From Deltaproteobacteria bacterium (GTDB taxonomy: Bacteria; Desulfobacterota; DAOWOC01): a stretch of 12,716 nt of DNA. Positions 1 to 5,729 of this stretch are shown piece after piece. The stretch covers positions 1 through 12,716 of the forward strand of contig DAOWOC010000006.1 of NCBI GenBank assembly GCA_030642225.1, given 5' to 3'. The number at the start of each line of letters is the position of its first letter. Position 1 is the first letter of the stretch. The notes under the pieces are model-generated. The model did not search any database. It saw only the letters and a program-made list of their open reading frames with translations, and was not told the DNA's origin. Made by a program: the position numbers and the translations under genes.

Positions 1-56
1 ATTTACATTGATTTACAACACAAAATCAGCCCTTGTATTAGTCATGCGCTGGTTTT

Positions 57-467
57 TTATAACAGTTGTTTGCCAGCACCTGGTCCGGGTGCAAGTCCAT
101 AAATCTCTTGGATTTGCAGAATAATCGCACCTTTGCATTTTTTAGGGTTCCCGGATTTAGTACTTAATTCATCAATCCATTTGACCGTGTCTTCATACCG
201 TTGGCCGCTGGTTTCGATAGTGACCGTACCTTTTAACTGATAACCTTCATGGCCTTCCCAGTATGTCACTGCCACATGTGGGTTTGCTTGCATGTTGGCT
301 AAGGTTTTATTGAAAAACTGGTTAGATATGAGAATGGTTTCATTATCAATAATTTTTTTTGCTCCAACTGGTACGACATTGGGTATACCGTCTATGGTTG
401 CCGTGGAAAGAACCACAATAGGGACATTATTAAACAATTCCTGCATCCGTTCTGTCATTTTGGCCAT
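57..467 (-). CDS. Pyridoxamine 5'-phosphate oxidase-like flavin-binding split-barrel protein
   Basis: A complete 136-residue cytoplasmic protein without signal peptide or membrane segment. The order of elements matches small FMN-binding split-barrel proteins related to PNPOx: an N-terminal helix, then VPIVVLSTATIDGIPNVVPV (residues 15-34), the strand ETILISNQFFNKT (43-55), HVAVTYWEG (64-72) and YQLKGTVTIE (76-85). The last third has a helix and a strand, ending in a Gly/Pro-rich tail (APGPGAGKQLL). Family members bind FMN or a related cofactor, but the substrate usually cannot be read from sequence, so no specific reaction is claimed; true PdxH is longer. The ATG at 467 is preceded by a strong AAAAGGAG ribosome-binding site (477-484) about nine bases upstream, which fixes the start. 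The gene is 123 bases downstream of the methyltransferase gene on the same strand and may be transcribed with it or from its own promoter. Confidence 0.85.
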   Translation of the reverse strand: MAKMTERMQELFNNVPIVVLSTATIDGIPNVVPVGAKKIIDNETILISNQFFNKTLANMQANPHVAVTYWEGHEGYQLKGTVTIETSGQRYEDTVKWIDELSTKSGNPKKCKGAIILQIQEIYGLAPGPGAGKQLL

Positions 468-492
468 GTCAATTATCTCCTTTTAAATATAT

Positions 493-523
493 TTTATAAG
501 TATGTAGCGCCCTGAATTGTCAT
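493..523 (-). promoter_or_regulatory. Weak candidate sigma-70 promoter for the flavin-binding protein gene
   Basis: On the minus strand ATGACA (518-523, five of six matches to TTGACA) precedes TATAAA (493-498) by 19 bases. Transcription would begin just upstream of the ribosome-binding site at 477-484. The spacer is longer than ideal and the region is AT-rich, so a chance match is quite possible. Confidence 0.25.
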
Positions 524-590
524 TTTAAAATCGTTAGTTGACCTTTATTTTCATTTATATAACTAAATTTACAAGATGTAGTATCGTCTG

Positions 591-1166
591 TCAAGCAGGC
601 TTTCTCGCATCAATTATCAGTGAAACAAATTCTATATTTGCCCCTTGATTACGATGGTCCAAGAGCAGGGAACGATAAATCGGACCAAGAGATGGTGACC
701 ACTGATGGTAATGAAAACGTCCCTGTTCATCACAATACTCTATCAAGTCAATGTCAAAACCAGCCTGGGCAAAGACATCTGCAAAGAGTTTATAGTCATA
801 AACAATTTTATGATCAGCAGCAGGGTGTTTTTTTGGCCCAGGCCCACCAATTTGCGCTATATTTTGATAAACAGTGTTGGGGAAATTTGCATCTGGAACA
901 GCACAACGTAAATATCCACCGGGTTTTAGCCATTTATAACATAATCTGGCGGCGGTTCGTCCATCTGCTTCTGATAGATGCTCCCATACATGTTCACATA
1001 AAAATGCATCAACAAGGCGGGATTTAAAGCTGATTTCCCAATCCTTAGGTTGTAATAAATCCAATTCTTCTTTATTGGATGGAATCCAGCCAGGCCAGCA
1101 TTGATCTCCAGCGCCGATTATAATCCGTACAGGTTCAATAAGGGATATCATACTGATATCTAACAT
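591..1166 (-). CDS. Class I SAM-dependent methyltransferase-like protein
   Basis: A 191-residue protein resembling the small predicted SAM-dependent methyltransferases of the COG4627 type. A short glycine motif, RIIIGAG (14-20), is followed by PGWIPSNKEELDLL (25-38), as in relatives where a GWI element follows the SAM-binding loop. The characteristic CEHVWEHLSEADGR (57-70) and LKPGGYLRCAVPD (80-92) come next. The C-terminal part contains HKIVYDYKLFADVFAQAGFD, typical of the last helices of the fold. The target molecule is unknown. The start ATG has a GGGAG sequence (1179-1183) about 12 bases upstream, a rather long spacing, but no better in-frame start lies near it. The gene stands alone between the end of the glucan operon and the flavin-protein gene, with its own likely promoter at 1222-1252. 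There is no evident link to glucan metabolism. Confidence 0.8.
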   Translation of the reverse strand: MLDISMISLIEPVRIIIGAGDQCWPGWIPSNKEELDLLQPKDWEISFKSRLVDAFLCEHVWEHLSEADGRTAARLCYKWLKPGGYLRCAVPDANFPNTVYQNIAQIGGPGPKKHPAADHKIVYDYKLFADVFAQAGFDIDLIEYCDEQGRFHYHQWSPSLGPIYRSLLLDHRNQGANIEFVSLIIDARKPA

Positions 1167-1221
1167 AAATTTATTATTCTCCCTTTAATCCATTTTTTCG
1201 ATTTTTTATTGTAGTTCTTCT

Positions 1222-1252
1222 AATATAGATATTTCCAAGATATAGGTGTCAA
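1222..1252 (-). promoter_or_regulatory. Candidate sigma-70 promoter for the methyltransferase gene
   Basis: A perfect TTGACA -35 box on the minus strand (1247-1252) is followed by TATATT (1222-1227) after 19 bases, or by the poorer TCTATA (1224-1229) after 17. The site is about 56 bases upstream of the methyltransferase ATG and downstream of the two operon-end hairpins. That is where a new transcription unit would be expected. Confidence 0.5.
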
Positions 1253-1360
1253 TAAAAAATTAAGCTTTTTTTGTTTCATGCCACTAGATTGACAAAATCA
1301 AGGCAAATTATTTTTAACATATTGAAATGATTCAGTTTAAATCTTTAAAAATTTTGAAAC

Positions 1361-1379
1361 AATGCTTATTTTAAGCATT
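1361..1379 (-). terminator. Second hairpin after malQ, possible back-up terminator
   Basis: AATGCTTA and TAAGCATT form a perfect 8-bp stem with a 3-base loop. On the minus strand it is followed by GTTTCAAAATTTTT, so the U-tract is delayed and weak. It lies just after the first hairpin downstream of malQ. The AT-rich stem makes it a modest terminator at best. Confidence 0.4.
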
Positions 1380-1393
1380 TGCTCATAAAAGTG

Positions 1394-1429
1394 AAAAAGA
1401 TGGGCTAACATTATTTAATGTATTGCCCA
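1394..1429 (-). terminator. Probable Rho-independent terminator of the glucan operon
   Basis: Read on the minus strand, an outer TGGGC/GCCCA stem (1425-1429 with 1401-1405) and an inner ACATTA/TAATGT stem (1416-1421 with 1408-1413) form a hairpin with a two-base loop and a small asymmetric internal loop. The run TCTTTTTC follows directly, with five T at 1394-1398. It begins 7 bases after the malQ stop codon, as expected for the operon end. Confidence 0.6.
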
Positions 1430-1435
1430 ATAATA

Positions 1436-2931
1436 TTACTCTCGTCCATATAATATAGTCATATTTTTGAGTAATTCTATTACATGGCTGGATATTTGAT
1501 CTTGTTTAAAACGCCATAGCCAGTTACCATTTGTAGTGGCCGGGGTATTCATACGCGCCTCTTCTCCCAGATTTAAAATATCCTGAAGTGGTATTATTGC
1601 AATATTAGCGACAGACATCATTGCGAGTCGAATCATGCATAAATGGGCATCTTCTGCTTGTACCTTATGGCCAAGATATTGAAAAAATCTTTGTTTGTCC
1701 TCTTGGCTGACTTCATTTTCAAACCATCCCCTTACTGTATTATTATCATGGGTCCCTGTGTAAATTACACAATTTTTTATATGATTGTGCGGCGCATAGG
1801 GATTTTGGGATAAGGTTTCATTAAAGGCAAAAAGAAGCACTTTCATCCCTGGGAATTTAAAATCATGAATCAACTCTCGTACATCCGGGGTAATCAGGCC
1901 TAAATCCTCTGCAATAACCGGAAGATTTGGGAATCGTTTAAGCATGGCGTTAAAAAAATCTTTACCAGGACCTTTTTCCCAATGGCCGTTTATAGCGGTC
2001 TTTTCACCATAGGGGATTTCCCAGTAACCGGCAAATCCCCTAAAATGATCAATACGGACCACATCAAAAATATTAAGGCAATGTTTCATCCTTTGGATCC
2101 ACCAGCCATATTTTTTTTGTTTTAAAATTTCCCAGTCATAGACCGGATCACCCCAGAGCTGTCCTGTCCGGCTGAAACAATCCGGCGGAACACCAGCTAC
2201 ATATCGGGGATATTTTTCCTGATTGAGCTTAAATATCTCCGGGTTGACCCAGGTGTCTGCACTTTGATAATTTACATAAATAGGCATGTCCCCAAAGATT
2301 TGAATATTTTTTTGGTTGCAATAATTTTTTAAAAAAAACCACTGGTTAAAAAAAATAAACTGAAGAATTTTTCTTTTTCTATATTTTCCCTGAGTTTTTT
2401 TCGTAAGATTTGTAATGTTTTTATTTCTCTGTCTCTGACCTCTTTTGGCCATTTTTGCCATGTCTCACCATGAAAATATTCAACAAGGGCTGTAAAAAGG
2501 GCAAAATCATCAAGCCAGTCTTTTTGTTTGAAACAAAATCGTTCAAAGTCATATGTATTTTTTTGATGTTGAAAACGTTCAAATGCCTGATTAAAAAGTT
2601 TTATTTTATAAGCTGTCACTTGCTTATAATCTATTTTATCTTCTAAAAAAAAAGGTGATGTAAAAAGGTCTTTTTGATCTATTAAACCTTGCTGTACCAT
2701 AAGTTCGGGGCTTATTAAAAGAGTGTTTCCTGCAATGGATGAAGAGCTTTTATAAGGGGAATTTTCACTATAGGGATATGTTGGATTCAAGGGGAGAATT
2801 TGCCAGAACCCCTGACAGGTATCAGCGAGAAAATCAGCAAATGCATAAGCAGCCGGCCCCATATCTCCAATTCCGCAAGGAGAGGGAAGGGAAGTGATAT
2901 GCAGTAATATGCCGCTTGATCTTTTTTTCAT
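1436..2931 (-). pseudogene. malQ: 4-alpha-glucanotransferase (amylomaltase), split by a one-base frameshift
   Basis: A GH77 enzyme that transfers alpha-1,4-glucan segments between maltodextrins. The N-terminal part, from the ATG at 2931, has the family opening RSSGILLHITSLPS and ENSPYKSSSSIAGN, then runs out of frame to a stop at 2329 (200 codons). The next frame carries the rest: GDMPIYV, PPDCFSRTGQLWGDP and all three catalytic residues. These are the nucleophile Asp in RIDHFRGF, the acid/base Glu in IAEDLG and the third acid in GTHDN (about D295, E342 and D396 once joined). Restoring one A in the A-run at 2368-2372 gives about 498 aa, the usual family length, with IEKEKILQFIFFNQW aligning to the family pattern. 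The ATG overlaps the treY stop (ATGA) and has GGAG about 10 bases upstream. MalQ is last in the operon. As written the gene is broken; a sequencing error, a real mutation or recoding cannot be separated by reading alone. Confidence 0.88.
2347..2372 (-). other. Frameshift region in malQ: A5 run and T8 run with a slippery heptamer
   Basis: On the minus strand, five A (2372-2368) lie where family alignment wants six. Farther on, a run of eight T (2355-2348) ends in T TTT TTA, read in the upstream frame as TTT TTA. This is a canonical -1 slippery heptamer, and slipping there, or adding one U to the run, would also enter the frame of the catalytic half. Because ILQFIFF in the downstream frame already matches the family before the T run, the A run is the likelier place of the original change. 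Confidence 0.7.
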
Positions 2932-5729
2932 GTTCTTTTTTCTCCAATCAATAAGGCAACCGGGAAATATTTCAGGGCTTTTTCCACAAGAATTTTTTCT
3001 CTCCCTTGCATAAACTGTGAAGTAATAATATTTTCCCATATTTGGGGTGTGTTATCAGGAAGGACAATAAGTGTATCTTTCCAAATCTCAACATTATAAG
3101 GCCATTCATCCTTATTAAACAGTCTTGTTGGGAATCGCTGGACAATAGTTATAGACCATTTATGCTCATGACATCTGCCAAAGGCAATAATATTGTCTTT
3201 ATATCTTCCTTTTACATCAAGGGGGAGATATTGACCATGCTTAAAGAGTGAATGATTTTGTTTTATTGCCTGAAGCGCTTTTTGTATTAAAAATAGTTTA
3301 ATCCTGCCATCTTTTCTGCAATCTGAAATTTCTTTAATAAGACTTAAGATATTCTTATTATTATTTATCTGTTTTAAAAAAATTTCTCTTTTTTTAAAGT
3401 TAACCGATCGTCTGTTGTCAGGGTCAACAAGATTTAAATCCCAAAGCTCTGTCCCCTGATAAAAATCAGGAATCCCAATGCTTGTTATTTTAAGCAATGT
3501 TTGTGATAAAGAATTAGATATCCCGTAAAATGCTATTTTTTTTTGAAATGGCAGAAAGATTTTTAAAAAGGAATTTGTTTCAGATGGCTTTAATATTTTA
3601 TCAATAAAGGATAAAAATTTTTTTTCGTATTCTGTATTTGGATTTAACCATTCAGTATTAATCTTTGCCTCTCTTATCGCTTTTATAATGTAATTTTTTA
3701 TCCTTTTCACAAAACAATGGTATTCTGAATCTTCCCATGGAAATGCGCCCACAAGGGTTTGATAAAGGAACCATTCATCATTTTTATCCGGCACTGATGT
3801 CCCATTTTTGGATAATTCCTTTTTTGTCTTATTGATCCTGCTCCAGTTCCTTATACAATTTTCCCATTCACCTGGAATCTCTGATAAAATATTGATGCGG
3901 GCACGAACATCTTCACCCCTTTTTGTGTCATGGGTGGAGGTTGTATTTAAGGTGTGCGGGAAACTTTTCAGTCTTTTTTTAAGAAAATCATGAAAATCTT
4001 TGAGGGTAATTCCAAAACAATCAGGATATCCGCCCACCTCATTCAAGGAAAGCAACCTGTTAAATACATAAAAAAATGTATCTTCAAATCCCTTTGCCAT
4101 GACCGGGCCTGTAAGTTGTTGAAATTTCATGATCACATGAAGCCATTCAGCCTCTTCTTCCATAGAGATATTTTTCCTGAAATTGAGCAGGAGAATATCT
4201 TTTATAAGATTAAGTTCATATAAAAGATCAGGGGCATTTTTAATGACACTACTGATGATCTTTTTTATGGTGATGCGGTCATTTTTTGAGAAATAATCCG
4301 AACTTATATATAATCTGTAAATCTGAAAATGAATGATTATTTTTTTAAGGGCTTTTTTAAGGCCATAATGAGAAAAATGAATGTGATGAGGATGATTTTT
4401 AGCAATATTGTATACCAAGCGTTCCAGGTTATCCAAATCGCCTGCCATATGCTTTTCTATGATCAATTTTTTCATGTTTCTTACAGATTTTTCATAACAT
4501 ATTTCCTTGCCGATAAATTGCTCATAGATATTATTAATTTTTTTTTTGTTTTTTCTATCGCAAAAAAGGCCATTAACATAATTCAGAAAATCATAACCTG
4601 TGCTTCCCTGAATTGGCCATGTGGATGGTATATTTTCAGTAATATCAAGAATTTTTTCAATTACCGTATAGGTATCCCCTGTTTTTTCACGTAACCATTT
4701 AAGATATTTCGCAGGGTCATAAAGCCCGTCTATGTGATCCACCCGTAAACCCTGGATTTTATTTTCTTTTATTAATTTAAAAATAAACAAATGGATTTCA
4801 TTAAAAGTTTCATCGGCTTCAACCTTTAATGAGATTAAGTCATTGATATTAAAAAAACGTCTATAATTTATCTCTTTTGTAGAAACCTTAAAAAAGTCGA
4901 GACAAAATAATTGTTTTAAAAGCAATTGATCAAGCAATTTAAAAGAAGCAGGTTCTCCCTTGTTCCCATTAAAGATTATAATGTTTTTATCTATAAAATT
5001 TTTAAGTTTATTATTTTGATTATAGAGTTCCCAAAGCAATCTTTTTATCTGAATTATCCTGTTTTTATATTTTCCTTTATTTTTAATATGCTGGATATCA
5101 TTTAACAAATAAAGAATGTCAAGATATTGTATGAAATCCGGATGCTTGCCCCCCAATTTTTTTTCCAGAGAATCTATGCGCCAGGCTAAGATAAACTCAT
5201 ATGTTGCAGTTTTAAGAGGAAATTTGAGATCATAATAATTTACGGTAATACCTGTGTTATTATATGATAAATAAATTTCGCCGTCTTCAATGGCCTTTAA
5301 GTAAAATTTTCCTAAAAATGGCGCCAATAGCCTTTTATTAAGTTTTTTACAGGGATGCTTCCAGTCAATATCAAAAAAATTAAAGTATGGTGAATGGCGA
5401 CCATTTTCCAGGACATCCATGAGCCAGTGATTTTCATAACTATAGGCCATGTGGTTGGGGACAATATCCTGTAACCATAATAGATCATAAGTTTTTACTG
5501 TTTTTATCAGGGTGTTGAAATCATCTTTGCTTCCAAGTTCAGGATTCAGTTGGTTTTGGTCAACGATATCGTATCCATGAGTGCTGCCATTTTTTGCCTT
5601 GAATATTGGAGATGCATACAAGTGTGAGATGCCGAGCATGGCAAGGTAGGGAATTATTTTTTTAGCTTCCCTGAAACCAAAATCAGAATTAAATTGAATT
5701 CTATATGTTGCAACAGGGATTTGCATCAT
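2928..5729 (-). CDS. treY: Maltooligosyl trehalose synthase (GH13)
   Basis: TreY rearranges the reducing-end alpha-1,4 bond of a maltodextrin into an alpha,alpha-1,1 bond, giving maltooligosyl-trehalose for TreZ. The 933-residue protein starts with VATYRIQFN and HLYASPIF, then GSTHGYDIVD and LQDIVPNHMAY (GH13 region I). The YRRFFNIND element is at 289-297. The nucleophile Asp is in GLRVDHIDGL (D331), the acid/base Glu in YTVIEKI (E358) and the third acid in NTTSTHDTKRGEDVRAR (D601). The near-terminal GTELWDLNLVDPDNRR is a TreY hallmark. Lys/Asn/Ile-rich segments at about 180-290 and 390-540 make it longer than the best-studied enzymes (roughly 720-800 aa), though long bacterial forms exist. 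Two adjacent ATG codons (5729 and 5726) are possible starts; the first makes an ATGA overlap with the GH57 gene. Its stop overlaps the malQ start in the same way. Confidence 0.96.
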   Translation of the reverse strand: MMQIPVATYRIQFNSDFGFREAKKIIPYLAMLGISHLYASPIFKAKNGSTHGYDIVDQNQLNPELGSKDDFNTLIKTVKTYDLLWLQDIVPNHMAYSYENHWLMDVLENGRHSPYFNFFDIDWKHPCKKLNKRLLAPFLGKFYLKAIEDGEIYLSYNNTGITVNYYDLKFPLKTATYEFILAWRIDSLEKKLGGKHPDFIQYLDILYLLNDIQHIKNKGKYKNRIIQIKRLLWELYNQNNKLKNFIDKNIIIFNGNKGEPASFKLLDQLLLKQLFCLDFFKVSTKEINYRRFFNINDLISLKVEADETFNEIHLFIFKLIKENKIQGLRVDHIDGLYDPAKYLKWLREKTGDTYTVIEKILDITENIPSTWPIQGSTGYDFLNYVNGLFCDRKNKKKINNIYEQFIGKEICYEKSVRNMKKLIIEKHMAGDLDNLERLVYNIAKNHPHHIHFSHYGLKKALKKIIIHFQIYRLYISSDYFSKNDRITIKKIISSVIKNAPDLLYELNLIKDILLLNFRKNISMEEEAEWLHVIMKFQQLTGPVMAKGFEDTFFYVFNRLLSLNEVGGYPDCFGITLKDFHDFLKKRLKSFPHTLNTTSTHDTKRGEDVRARINILSEIPGEWENCIRNWSRINKTKKELSKNGTSVPDKNDEWFLYQTLVGAFPWEDSEYHCFVKRIKNYIIKAIREAKINTEWLNPNTEYEKKFLSFIDKILKPSETNSFLKIFLPFQKKIAFYGISNSLSQTLLKITSIGIPDFYQGTELWDLNLVDPDNRRSVNFKKREIFLKQINNNKNILSLIKEISDCRKDGRIKLFLIQKALQAIKQNHSLFKHGQYLPLDVKGRYKDNIIAFGRCHEHKWSITIVQRFPTRLFNKDEWPYNVEIWKDTLIVLPDNTPQIWENIITSQFMQGREKILVEKALKYFPVALLIGEKRT

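Noticed and set aside
1..56. Possible terminator after the flavin-protein gene, and the repeated ATTTACA at the window start
   Set aside because: Only a 4-bp CAGC/GCTG stem with a large loop can be drawn, and two 7-base AT-rich copies are expected by chance.
620..1027. Plus-strand 135-codon reading frame inside the methyltransferase gene
   Set aside because: It is antisense to a gene with clear family motifs, and its translation is low-complexity without any recognisable domain.
1277..1300. TGGCAT on the minus strand as a possible sigma-54 promoter
   Set aside because: No TTGCA/TTGCT element at the required spacing follows it.
1436..2461. The second malQ frame as an independent gene starting at the ATG at 2461
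   Set aside because: The first 30 or so residues (MAKMAKRGQRQRNKN...) are out-of-frame translation of the MalQ N-terminal half; homology begins only at ILQFIFFNQW.
2932..3039. A longer N-terminus for malQ starting at 3039
   Set aside because: Those 36 codons lie inside treY and do not resemble GH77; the ATG at 2931 has a ribosome-binding site and the ATGA overlap.
4329..4694. Plus-strand 121-codon reading frame opposite treY
   Set aside because: Phe/Ile-rich translation produced by the complement of Lys/Asn-rich coding sequence; treY has its motifs on the other strand.
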